NCBI GenBank assembly: GCA_001953115.1
Contig: LSSL01005549.1
Coordinates: 1-50,017, forward strand
Length of the DNA: 50,017 nt
Direction: 5' to 3'
DNA from: Smittium mucronatum
Taxonomy: Eukaryota > Kickxellomycota > Harpellomycetes > Harpellales > Legeriomycetaceae
Within the stretch, counting starts at the first letter, position 1. Each line of letters begins with the position of its first letter. The notes beneath the pieces are model-generated. The model was not told where the DNA came from. It worked only from the letters and a program-made list of their open reading frames with translations, and ran no database searches. Made by a program: the position numbers and the translations under genes. This document shows, in pieces, positions 10,781 through 22,609 of the stretch.

Positions 10781-13700
10781 TTTTTATTTTTTTTCTAACT
10801 ATTTAAGCCTAATATTTTTAAATGGAAATTTAATTTATTTCTGGGAAAATAATAAATTTCATTAATAACTATCCACTTATTTCTGAAATGAGTTTTTCTA
10901 AACCAATTTATTCTTCAAGCTATAAAAAAAAAAATACTTATATACATATAGTTAATTTTATACAACTACTTTTTCGATAAAATTAAGTCGCATTAGGCTC
11001 ATTTTACCTTTTATAAAAAAAATTTCAATTTTTTTAGCAAGTGAAAGATAATTTATTTGCTATTTTATAATAGCCTAACCCGTTATATGCCTTATTGTGC
11101 AAAGTTTTTTCTGGAACCTTAATACTAATATTTTATTTTATTTTTAAAAAAATTAGTATATTCCATAGTTCTGTAAATAGTGTTTTCGAAATTAAGTTAT
11201 TAAGCTTTTTTAAGGGGATATAATGTACATTTAATAAAAAGCTCAGACGATTTTATTTTTGGATTTTTAGTTAGTAAAAAAATAAAAAAAAAATTCCCCA
11301 CTTCAAGCTGAATTTTTATAAGATAAGCCTATATTTTTCCGTCGCGATGGAAATATGAAATAAAAAAAATCAGTAATATTTTAATTCAATAATTATCATT
11401 TTTTGAAAAACTAAAAATTTCAAACAATGATGTATGTTTAAAGTATATAATATTAGGGTCAATATTAGCTCTCTATTTACCAAATTTAAAATCTGATGGG
11501 TTATACTATATAGATCAAAATGAGTATTCAGGTAAATAAGTTTTTTAGTATGTTTTAACTTTGACAAAATTCAAATATTTTAGTCTCTTCATCTGAATTG
11601 GATTTCGAATATTTTGAGTGCTATTCATGTTTTTATTATCATAAATTTTATAAATTTTAATAGTACATAAAAAAAATTATTATCGAGCTATATTGATTTA
11701 GAGACTGATTTTCATAAGAAATTATCATTTTATAAAAATTTAGATTAAATTTTCTAAAATGGCGATTTGATAAAAAATACATATGAAATAAGTTTATCTC
11801 CTAAATCTGTTTAAATGTCTGTTTTTTCAATCCCATAAAAATCAATTTTTTAATTCGAATTTTCAGCTATAACAAATAAATTTTTACTCTGACAGAAATA
11901 AATCAGTTCCAACCTTTAAAGATATTAGCCATAAATAATTGGTCGTAATAAAAATTTCCAATGATTTTTCAATATTTATATTAGCTAAGTTTTCAATCAA
12001 TAAAATTGAAAAAATTAAATAAGACCTATTTTTAATTTGGTTAGATCAAATACAAGTGGGACCTATACACTTAAAGATACATATATTGCCGGCTATAGCT
12101 ACAGTAACTTCTAATTCATTTTTTACCGTATTATATCATTTTATTTTTTAGACATTTGATAAATTTAGATTCAAAGAGTGGCTAATAGACCGATTCGGAA
12201 ATTTAAAATCGTTAAATTGTTTTTCTATTCTGTTTTATTTCTTAAATTGGGGGGGGGGGGGTTGTTTAATAATATCAATCAAACCTAAATATAATTATTA
12301 TACACATTTTAAATGGTGTAAAATACCAAAGTCCTTTTTTTTTTCTTTTAATGCGGAAATTTCTCCTTTATTTAACCTTAAAAAAACATTTTATCTTTAA
12401 TTATTCTAATGAAATTTTATTCCAAAGAAGTTCATATATTAATTGATCGTTTATAATATAGATTATTTCCTAGAAATTTATAAAATTGGAAAATTTTTTC
12501 GAGATCCACGTAAAAAATTTCCTGCTAAAATATCTTCGTCCATTTTTTTGTTTTTGAAAATTTTTATCACAAAATTCCGGTAAATATTTTATTTTTTTCC
12601 CCCCCCATAAAATCAACAAAGTTATTTATCAATTAAAGTTAAAATATATCCAATTTTTTCTTTTCTTTTTATCATGATGATAATCAAAGTTCAGCGGTAT
12701 CTGTTTTCAATTTCAAATGATATATTTGGTTCTAATTCCTATAAAATACTACCCCCCCCCCTCCCAATACTAAGACCCAATTTTGATCAATTTAATTTTT
12801 AACAGGGATTCCTATAAATTTGCTTAATCTTGCTTTAAAACACTCTTGAACCACAAAAAATCTTGAATTTTTTTCTTTTATAATAATTTTGAGTTATAAT
12901 TTTGCAAAGTTTATGCTTCTAAAATTTGTATTTATTTAATTTTAATTTTTTGATTTTTATTGCTGCAATTTTTTTCCTAAAGCCTTTTATTTATTTGAAT
13001 TCTAGTTGCCAAACTCTTTTTTCCCGAAAATGTATTAAGTCGATGGAATAAAATGCTAATACAGAAATATCACATTCTTTTATAGGGGCGAAACTTCTCC
13101 CTAGATTGTATGAGTCATTTCAAGAGTTTTTTTTTTCCCAAATTTTTTTTAGTGATTATAAAATAAAATATATTAAGTTTGAAAATCCAAAAATTAATTT
13201 AATAAAAATCAAGCAAAAAATCAATTTGGAAAAAATTATTTAGCAAAATTTGATGATAATATGCTACATAAAGTATACACCAAAAATAAAAAATAATCTT
13301 TTAATGTGGAAATTTGCCTTTTTTTCACCTTCACAAGATATTTTATAATCCAGTAAGGTCGACTTTGAAGATGGATATATATATTAATGAATTAAATGAT
13401 CTTTTTATCTTGTCTAAGTAATCTAATAATATCCTAAAAACCAGCGAACTTATTTGAAGGCGAAAAGATTGATTGTATTTAAATAAATTCCATTATATAG
13501 ATTAATCAGTAAAATATTTATATAATAAGTAATTAATCTTAAAATTCACAAATTCTAATGCCAATCCAGACTCAATTAATTTTATTTAATTTTTGTTATT
13601 AACACAAAAAAAAATTTGCATAAAATTTTATAATAATTATCCAAATTAAATAATAGTCTCTTAATTTGATTTGTAAATCGATTTTTTAACTTTAAAAAAA

Positions 13701-14390
13701 TAGAATGTAAAAATATATTGATTTGATTTGATTTTTTTCTAATTAGATTTCTGAAATTGAAATCGGCTAAATTTTTTAAATTTAAAATAAAAGATTTTAT
13801 CATCTTTAGGGTTTTAATACTATTAATACAAGTCACATTTCTTTATCTTTTATATCTTTTATGTATTTTTAATCTTTAATATCAAAGTTTTGTGTTAGTT
13901 TTTTTGGAGGTTTAAATTTTTATTATCTTTTTTTTTAATTTTATTGACATTCCGTTGCACGTGCGAAATATAAATAAATAATTATAAGTTCAGCAAATTG
14001 TATCTTTATTTTTCGAAAAAATTATTTTTAAAAATAATTAGGGTTATATTTTTCTTAATCTACTAATTGTATCGTATATTTTTATAAGAAAAAAAAACTA
14101 AGCGATATTCTGATAATCATGATATTAGAATTTAATTTTATTGATTTTATATTAATTTCAGACCCTGATTAACAAAAATCCAAATACTCAGAATATTTAA
14201 CCTCATTGAAATAGTCGATTAATTTGGAAAACGTCATATCTGACTTTAATTTAGCCTTAATAAATTCAATTCAAACCAAATCCTTATATTAAATTTTTTA
14301 TCCTACAAGAAGCAGATTATTTAGCGATTACACCGATTAATAAACTAGTTTCTAGATCGTGTTTTTAATCTTAAAAGTTTTTTGATTTCT
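10781..14390. other. AT-rich gene-free stretch with G and C homopolymers
   Basis: No coding frame of note. It holds a 13-G run at 12249-12261, an 8-C run at 12599-12606 and a 10-C run at 12752-12761, all within about 510 bp and in very AT-rich surroundings. Confidence 0.6.
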
Positions 14391-14990
14391 AAGTCCACCA
14401 TGATGATACTAATTTTGTCCTTAAAAAACAAAAAATTGAGTGAAATTATTATTCTTTCTCCCAAATATTCATGTTTTGTTCTTTTCTCTAGTCAATTACA
14501 ACACTAGGAATTTTCAATGTCCTCGGGACAGAAATAGTGGGAGAGAAGCCCATTAGGGAGCTTTGAACGGAGCTCAATAAAAGTTCCCATAAAAAATAAG
14601 ATAAGTCATAAATAACTGCTTCGCCCGCAAATTTTCAAGATAGCTCCAAGTAATCACTTCTAAGGGTTGATATGGTAGAAACTGAGCTAAAAAATAAGTA
14701 TTTATACTATAGATAGCCTCTCTCTAAGAAAGAACATACGAGATAGATCAATAATGATAAGAGCTGGAATTAACCAACTCATGATTATATATAGGTACAA
14801 TCATAGAAAGAATTGCTATTTATAACCAATAATAAAACATAGAAAGTACCAGGTAAATTTTTAAGATAGCAGATAATGATCACAATCAATGGGTAAAATA
14901 AAACTACCTCATATAAAAACACCAAAAAAAGATAGAAAGATACCAATATAACACGATTGAAAAAATATGAATACAACGTAGTCAAAATAA
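14391..14990. other. GC-richer island, origin unknown
   Basis: About 14505-14720 is clearly GC-richer than its surroundings (for example GTCCTCGGGACAG and GGGAGAGAAGCCC). Short open minus-strand segments remain, one reading VITWSYLENLRAKQLFMTYL, but no known domain is recognised. It is probably a relic of a transposon or gene. Confidence 0.35.
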
Positions 14991-16334
14991 AAGAAATAAA
15001 ACGGGTATACTGACCAAAAAATACATAAAACTAAAAATATCCTAATAAAATAAATATTTTTATATCTCAAAAGAACGTAGCTTCACCCTAAAACTTTATT
15101 AATTTTTTCTGGTTTACTATTTATCAGAGCCTACCTGATTATTTTTAATATTACTGGGTATAGAGAAAGTATCTGATATCTTTTAATGATTTTTATTATA
15201 AAATTTAATATTATTACTCTTAATTTAATCGAAAGTTTTTTTTGAGAGACCCTTGCTAACTTTTGTTGTAATTTTTATATTAACCCCCCTCCACTGATGT
15301 ACTTACATCTATTAATCCCTAGTTTATCGCAAATCAATCTCGGACTGGTGTATTATATCTTTTTGCTAAGATTTCATTTTTTGGAGTGTGGGTGGAGGGG
15401 GGGGTGTCGAGAAAGCTTATTCAGTGGCATTTCAGATAACATCTTTGATCAATAAAACTAAAATACACTTTTCATACTTTATAAAATCAAATTTCCATGC
15501 CTTATGCATGCGGTATGGATAAAATAAGCTTGATAAATTACCTATTTTACAAAAAAAAACCCCCTATATTGTATATAAGTTATTAATTTTTACCCCGTAT
15601 CTTCAAAACCGAGTTCTTTGATGATAAAAGATAGTAAAATTGAAGAATTGAGTTTTTTTAACTGAATATAATAAATAAAATATTATGAAGCTGAAAATTA
15701 ATGCAGTGGGCTATTTTTTTCATATTTTATTTTGTGATAAAGCTAGATTATTTATCCATAATATATGACATACCTTCATTCAATTTTTTTGAATCTTCTA
15801 TTGCGTGAAAAAAAAAAAAAAAAACTTTAAAAAATATAAAAATTGAAGAAATTTTTTAATAAGAGAGAAATTTTTTTTTTTTCAACCTCGAAAATTTGTC
15901 ATTATTCATCTTTGGGCCGGGCCTAAATCTTTCAAAATTATTATTCAATCTGATTATGAATCATTTATTTTAATCTACATTCGAAAAATCCCCATTATAG
16001 ATTTTCAATAAAATTGCATCACACCCCAAATATCGTTTTTATCACTTTAAATTTTCTTTTCACTTTATGGCTGTAATTTTTTTTTGGAGTGGATATTGTA
16101 ATATGACGCGTTTTTAACAGTTCAATTTTTAGCCATATTTACTATTTAATTTACACACCTATCAAAATTTTTAGCTGAGCGGGATTTTTACTAAGTAAAT
16201 TTATTTATAAGTCAATAAAAATTTTCGAAAAAAATGAAGTAAAATAATTTCTGAAATTTTCATCATGTGATTCCCCTCTACAGATTTAAAATATTTTTAC
16301 ATCTCTGAAACATAATAAAATATTTTGATTTTGA
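14991..16334. other. AT-rich gene-free stretch
   Basis: No gene. A G-rich patch at 15384-15407 contains GTGGGTGGA followed by an 8-G run. An A18 run lies near 15810. Confidence 0.5.
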
Positions 16335-16503
16335 TTTTTTTTAAATGCAAATTTTATTTTAAAGCCAAACACAAATTAATATATACACACATAATTTTTT
16401 TTTTAAAAAAAAATTGGAAATTTTCGGGAAATTTTCCTACCCAACTCCGCTCAGCCGCTCTAGCAACTCCGTGCCCACTGGATATTTGTTCAAGGAGGCT
16501 GGT
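16335..16503 (-). repeat. Family A SINE-like repeat, copy 4
   Basis: T-run, then AAATTTTATTTTAAA, an A/T body, then CTACCCAACTCCGCTCAG ... CTCTAGCAACTCCG ... TTGTTCAAGG. On the minus strand the head reads GCGGCTGAGCGG, which loosely resembles a tRNA A box. A minus-strand LINE fragment lies just to the right. Confidence 0.65.
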
Positions 16504-16559
16504 GATCTATTAATAGTTTCCAGTATTAATAAACGGGCAACACGAATGCCATAAAAAAA

Positions 16560-16915
16560 TTTCGCTGTTCCCAGTTCAATTATTTGACTGGCGTCATCAG
16601 CGCGGAGTTTACAAAAAGATTATTAAAGAAGTGATCTTCACAAATTTTCAGTTTGGACTCACTATCTTTCACCAAATTATTGTATGGGTCAAGTACATGC
16701 CTCACAGAGATACTATTTTATACTTTTCCGGTTGAGTACTAAATAAATTCCCACATTTTTTTTTTGTTCATCTGATGCTAGGCACTAATTAGGTTTCAAA
16801 AGTTTTTTTTCATAAAACCTTTTGGAATCGAGTTTTTCAGATCTTTCTGCGTAATTTTTTGCCTTAATATATGCTTCAATAGTGATTTTAGACTTCTTCA
16901 GACGCTTAAAAACTT
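16560..16915 (-). pseudogene. LINE ORF fragment, linker between endonuclease and reverse transcriptase
   Basis: Minus-strand translation in alternating frames gives KAKNYAERSEKLDSKRFYEK (about 16798-16870), KKMWEFI (about 16750) and NNLVKDSESKLKICEDHF (about 16629-16690). The last is the familiar segment before the reverse transcriptase of non-LTR elements (... DSE.KL.IW..HF). Frameshifts and stops separate the pieces. The DNA also matches 47860-47985 in the other LINE relic, for example ATAAAATAGTATCTC and AGATAGTGAGTC. The fragment is dead and truncated on both sides. Confidence 0.7.
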
Positions 16916-17324
16916 TTTGTTTTTTTCTATTTTTTTGATAGATTTGTTAGAAAAACTTTTTTTTTTTGATCCGATCTGCCCCAACTGAGCTTGATTGATA
17001 AAAGAAACACTACTGCTTAACAAAAAATAATAATTTTGTGCGAAAACCTGCAAAAAGGTAAAACCCAAAAAATAAATTCCCTGAAAAAACAAAGACAATC
17101 TATGAACTTGAAGATTTACATCAGTACTTATTCTATTTTAATCGGGAATTCCCGAAATGAAAAAAATGAGCGGGACTATCCAAATAGTTAGATTGGTCAC
17201 CCTATTTAAGAAAATGATAAAAAAAAATGCATATATAAACCTAAAAAAACTAAAAAAGCGCAATGAATCACACATATTAAAGATCATCCCCTTCCTGGAA
17301 ATGATTAATAAAGATCTTAATGTG
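16916..17324. other. Region downstream of the myosin gene
   Basis: This holds the 3' flank of the myosin gene. The minus strand reads AGGGTGACCAATC ... GATAGTCCCGC at 17171-17207, followed by the perfect palindrome TCGGGAATTCCCGA at 17142-17155. No clear polyadenylation signal for the minus-strand gene was found. Confidence 0.5.
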
Positions 17325-20300
17325 CTAGTTGACGGTGCTGTATTCTCGGAAATCATTGGGGTCATATTCTGGATCAGTATCCAAGTCAATATCAGCATCC
17401 AAATCGATATCTTCATCGTCCGCATAGTACAAACCCTCAGTTTGACTCTCTACCAAAGCTCGGAGTCTGGTCAATTTAAGGTCAGGTGGAATTAAGGTTT
17501 CAATTACGCTGACTTTGCGAGCAGTTAAATAAAGAACTTGATCGTTCATATCGTTGGTATCAAGTAGAATCTTGTCAGTTTTTTCGGTTTTTGCTGCTCT
17601 TCGGTTAACCTCTGGCATAAGAGGTCCCAATATTGGGCTTTCGTAGTCACTGACTGCATATATACTAAGAATTTTTTTGATTTGAGCTGGGTTAAGCAAA
17701 TCGCAAACATCAAACATTATTTCTATGTCTTGATCAGTGCTCTTTTGTAACTGAAGTAGTTTTACCAATTGCAACAGTCTGTCTAGATTTCCAGTGTTAT
17801 CAGATACATTGTGCGACTTACACCATTCTTCTATTCTAGTTAAGTTGTATTGGATCTGCATTCCTCGTTTCCATGAGCAGAAATTTCTTCTCATTATTAT
17901 GTTATTAAAAGCAGTAACACCAATAGTACATAATAACTCGGAAAGAACTTGATTCATGATCGCCACATCAACGAAATAGAACTCCATAATCTTCCATACG
18001 TTATTGAAGAAGTTTAAAACATGCTCAATTTTGACTACGGATTCTTTGTTTACATTTCCAATTATTCTATTGAAAAAAGAAGAATCATTTGCAGTAAACC
18101 CAGGTAGGGCTTCACTTTCTACCACCCCGGGGATAATTAACTTAATAAATCTTCGCTGGAGATTTTTTGCCCAACCAAAATAAATGTCGGAAAGAAGAGA
18201 TTCTAAGAATTGCATCCCCTCAGTCATGGCTCTTTCCGATTCAGCATATTCTGATCCCACAGACTGACGCTCTGTCATGGATGTCTTAACAATCGATAAC
18301 AGTTCGAAAACGTTTGAGAGCCAAAAAGATGCTGAAAAATCAGATTCAAAAGTCATAGTTTTTTTTTGAATTAAGGCTATACATGACACTAGCAATTTAT
18401 CAATTCTTTTGGAAAGGTTAAACTGGAACATTTTGATAATACACAGTCCAATTAAATGAGCAGGGAATAAAACCTCTGGGGGAGAATATTCAGCTTCTAA
18501 ATTTGGAATAGGCACTTCTAAATTGCTGATCAATTCGTTAAGTATTTCAGCAAATAGACCATCATCGTTCTCTAGCAAAGCCTGAACCTCTTCCTCATTT
18601 TCTAAAACAAGCTCAGAATCTTCAATATTCTCATCGTCATTTAGTTTAGACAAAGCTCTAGAGTAGTTCTGGGCATCAGTTCCACCAATGGTAGATCTTT
18701 TCAATTCATTTCGCAGCTGTTCAATCGCATTCTTTGCCCTATCATCAGATTGGATACCATTGGTTTGGCGTGCACCATCTACTCCCTCATCAACAGATAT
18801 TGGTCTTCTTTGTAATGGTAAACTGCTTCGGGTGGGAGATCCGGAAGATTGATTAAGCTCATTGGGGTTAAAATTAAGGTTTTGGCTATATAATCTAGAA
18901 TTGGAAACTACAGGAAGGGATGGCTTGCTTCTACCATTGAGGGTAGGCATGCTAGGAGTATCTTTAAATGGAACAAATGATGGATCAAATTGATCAGGCT
19001 GCTCATAACCAGTAGATGTATAATTAGTTGTAGCCTCCCACTTTCGTGGTTCTCCCCGCTTAACAGAGGGAGGAACAAGAATAGTTGATCTGCGAAGCCT
19101 GTTACCAGAAGACATGCCTTCTTCCTCAAAAGTTTTGATGCTGTTATACTCAGCTTCAGCCAATCTCGATTTGGTTTCAGTGAGCTCAGCCTGCAAAGAT
19201 TCTCTTTCTTCTCTTGATGCTTTTTCTTGTTCCTCAAGCCTGATCTTGTAGCCGTTCACTTCTTCCTGAGTATCCAATAACTCTTGTTGAGTCTGCTTAA
19301 GTTTTGTATCCAACAAATTCTTTTCATTGATGGATGAAGCAAGATTGCTCTCCACAGCCTTTAGTTTTTCTTCCATCGAGGTTAATTTTAAATTGTGATC
19401 ATCCTCAGTTTCTTTCTTCACGTTTATCAGCTTAATGGATAAATCTTCATACTTTGCTTTCCATTTGATAATCTCACTGTCAAGTTGAGTACTCTTTTTG
19501 GATAGTTTCATGTTTTCTTGTTCTTGTGATTGCAACTTGCGAGTAAGATCAATTAATTTTCCTTCAAGTTTGTACGAAACCTCTTTGAAATGTTCGGCAG
19601 ATTTGGCATCGCGCTTGAGGTCTTTCAATTCCAATTTAGCACGCTTACCCTTTATAACTGATTGCATTCTGACAATTAGGTACAGTTTTCTTGCAGCTGT
19701 CTTACGAGCCAAATAACCTCTGGAAAGGGCTTGTATCTTAACTGCGAAATTCTCCTTTTTGAGCTCAGCAAAATGTTTACGGGCTAAATACCCGCGGCAA
19801 ATTGCTAGAACCTTATGTATCGAGTCTAATCTTTGCTTCACAAAGCTTCTAGCAAGATATCTGCGGCAGACTGACTGGATACGGTGAACGGCTCTATCTT
19901 CATTTAACTTTTTGTACAACCTTCTAGCCAATATTGATCTGGTAGTTGACTGTATGAAAATAGCAGCATTCCGTAGTTGGACATAATTCTTCCTTTCCCT
20001 GTAACGTCTGATATTTTTCTGGATGGTTACAGCCGAGGTATTTAATAGATCATTACGCATTCTTTCAAGTTGAGCTAAAACTCCAGCACGGAAGAAAACC
20101 TTAGTAATTCCGACTTGATATTTTGAATCGTCTTTTAAAATATTTTTGACAAGAACTAAAGCGGCACTGTCAGCACTTTTCTCGTTTCGGACTTTGGGAT
20201 AAAGGATATTGTATCTTGCCAAAAAGTCGGGTTTTATTAATCTAGAGGGGTAGCCAGCACAACTAATACGGATAGTCTCTAATACACCACAAGCCCTAAG

Positions 20301-22584
20301 CTGTGAAAGAACCATTACAGGATCAAAACCCCATGGAGTCTTAGATTCATTTGGCTTAATACATCTAATATAGTGTGTATTAGTTTCTCCGATTGTTTTC
20401 ATTAGCTGATTTAGAGATTGCCTGAAAACAGTACCCAGTGTGGGTTTTTTCATACCTGAATCAGCTTTGCGGGATTTAGGCATAGACTCAGCCTGTTCAG
20501 TAGACTCTGAAGATGAGAGAATCTCAACAAGAAGAGGAAAACTAGAAGTTCTGAGAGCCAACTGCAGTTCTTCAGGAACTGTGTCTCTATTTTTCTCAAC
20601 AAAACCCTCAATATTATAAGTTACATCATGGGCATAATGACATACAGTAAATTCAGGGCGCATGAAACGGGGTTTAATAAAGTAATCTTTTGGGTTTTTT
20701 TTGATAGAGGATTTTTCTGTGGTTGACTTCTGTTTAGAAGAAGGCTTTTTATCATCAGAGAATTGGGAGTATAGCTTTTCAAGAGTGCTTTGATCAGAGC
20801 CTTGTTGCAACCTTGACTCTTCATCTAAGATATCCATGATTCCGAGCTTGCCTTCTATCAACTCAATACAATTTTGATTGTCATTAAATTCGATAAATGT
20901 CCAATTGGCCAGTTGTTCGCGTTGGTACTCTTCCTGCTCAAGCTTGAATACGAGTCGGTTGAAGTGTTGCTGGAGCTTTTCATTGGCATAATTGATGCAA
21001 AACTGCTCGAAAGAATTAGTTTCAAAATGCTCAAAGCCATATATATCCAGAACTCCAATAAACTGGTCAACCTCAGCTGATTTTACTTTGAGACTCATGT
21101 TAATAACTGAAACAATCCAATCAAAAAGATGCGAGTAAACAAATTTAGCCATGGAATCTCGAACGACTATGGATTGAGCCTGTGTCAAATTGCTGACGAT
21201 TTTTTCAGAACGCATTGTTATGACCTTTTTAGTAAGACACTTTTCTATCTCGAACTTCTTCAAGCCTAGTAAATCAGCAACTTTATCAAGAGAATTATTA
21301 GAGCTAGATATACTAGAGCCACCCCTCCCTATTTCGGTGAAGGTGATCTCACCAATATGAAGCAACGATGCCAATATCTTAAAAAGATTCCACTGATTTT
21401 CAGAATCGACACCTATGACCTTGAGAGCATCACAGGTAGATTGAAATTCCTTAGCGTCGTCGACACCTACAATCAAACCAGAATTAGCACCACCTTGATT
21501 TGTGTAGTTAAAATCCTTCCAGTCGGAGGGCAGGCCAAGATTTTCTCGTTTTTCAGGGGGAGCAGCGGCAATCAATTGGTAGAATATATGGTAGTTTCTC
21601 TCATTAGGTGGTTGATAGACCAGCCTAGATCTTTCGAGTAAGTAAGTTTTGATGTTGGCACCGGTAATATTGCGCTTTTTGTTGAATTCAATTTCAAGGT
21701 ATTTACCGAAACGAGAGGAATTGTCGTTTCTTGTAGTTTTTGCATTACCAAAGGATTCCAAAACAGGGTTAGTAGCTAGGATCATTTCTTCAACTTGACT
21801 AATAACACCTCTACGGGAGCCAGAATTTTCCTTAGAATCTTCGTGAGCTGAAGCAAAGTAGCGCATGATATATTTGGCACTAACAGTTTTACCAGCCCCT
21901 GATTCTCCGGAGACTATAATGGTTTGATTTTTTTGGTCTCTGATCATTCCCTGGTAAGCATCTTCAGCAATAGCGAATAAATGAGGCTCCATTTCACCTC
22001 TCATTCTACCGGCATAGGCCTCCAGAATATCTTGAGAATACAGTTGAACCCTAGCGAAAGGATTCATGGCAATAAGGACTATCCCAGAATAAGTGTAAAT
22101 ATTTCGCATGCTGTATCTGACCTGCAGATTATGTAAAACTAATAGAAAGAAAAGGAAGGTACAGGATGGTTTAAAAGAAATGCATTGGAAAAGGTTAGAA
22201 AAGAGGTAAAAATACCTGCGGGCTCATGTAAATGGGATAAACTAGTTAAGTCATCAATTCCTTCCAAGATGGGGGGATTGCACAACGGAGGGAGTACTTC
22301 ATTTTTGGAGAGTGCTATTTCTTCGAAAGTAGTTTTAAATTCTATAATCCTTTCAGAAGTTGCTTTACAAACTAAAGAGAAAGTTTTGTTTTGAAAGTCA
22401 GTATTTTCCGATTCGATGGTGGCTTGAATCCAAGCAACCTCCTCGTCCGGAAAATAAACCTTAGTCCCCTATAGAAAAAAGGAAAAGAAAAGTGAATAAA
22501 TAAAATAGATGTATTAAAATTTTGGCAGAAAATACAAACCTTTGTGTAGGATTTCAGGATTTCGAGCTCTAATTCTCCAGACAT
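17325..22584 (-). CDS. MYO2: Class V myosin heavy chain (three exons, 1703 aa)
   Basis: Actin-based ATP-driven motor that in fungi carries secretory vesicles, vacuoles and other cargo along actin cables. Exons on the minus strand: 22584-22540, 22468-22216, 22138-17325. The frame joins smoothly, giving KGTKVYF and then EPAVLHNLQVRY across the junctions. Seen in order: SH3-like N-terminus; P-loop GESGAGKT (about 177-184); switch I NAKTTRNDNSSRFGK (231-245); Glu at the TEDS position (about 411); switch II DIYGFE (464-469); HYIRCIKPNE (about 688); six IQ motifs (about 800-935) for calmodulin-type light chains; coiled coil (about 950-1110); low-complexity linker; and a C-terminal dilute/globular cargo domain over roughly the last 450 residues, ending in an acidic DLDADIDLDTD tail. 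Length is usual for the family. The ATG at 22584 has G at -3. Family identity is very firm; the symbol is by fungal analogy. Confidence 0.96.
22139..22215 (-). other. Myosin intron 2 (77 nt)
   Basis: Donor GTATTT follows codon Ala plus one base (phase 1). CTAAC lies near the 5' side, and the end is pyrimidine-rich up to CTATTAG. A second AG, 17 nt further on (TCTGCAG), would break the frame, whereas the chosen site restores the conserved VLHNLQVRY. Confidence 0.9.
22469..22539 (-). other. Myosin intron 1 (71 nt)
   Basis: Donor GTTTGT, acceptor TTTTTTCTATAG after a long pyrimidine stretch, phase 0. It joins a 15-codon first exon to GTKVYFPDEE, matching the start of fungal class V myosins. Confidence 0.85.
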
Positions 22585-22609
22585 ATCCAAAGAATCATGT
22601 ATGTAAACT
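22569..22609 (-). promoter_or_regulatory. Myosin leader: probable 3' splice site and an overlapping uORF
   Basis: The minus strand shows a pyrimidine run ending TTTCATTTAG (AG at 22609-22608), a good 3' splice site, so the 5' leader may be spliced. Just after it is an out-of-frame ATG (22598-22596) opening a 9-codon frame that ends with TAG at 22571-22569, past the main ATG. The upstream ATG has T at -3 and the main one has G, so leaky scanning could let ribosomes reach the myosin start. Confidence 0.5.

Noticed and set aside
17157..17495. Plus-strand 112-codon frame and other frames antisense to the myosin gene
   Set aside because: They are shadows of the long myosin exon; no domains, and their boundaries follow the coding frame's codon bias.
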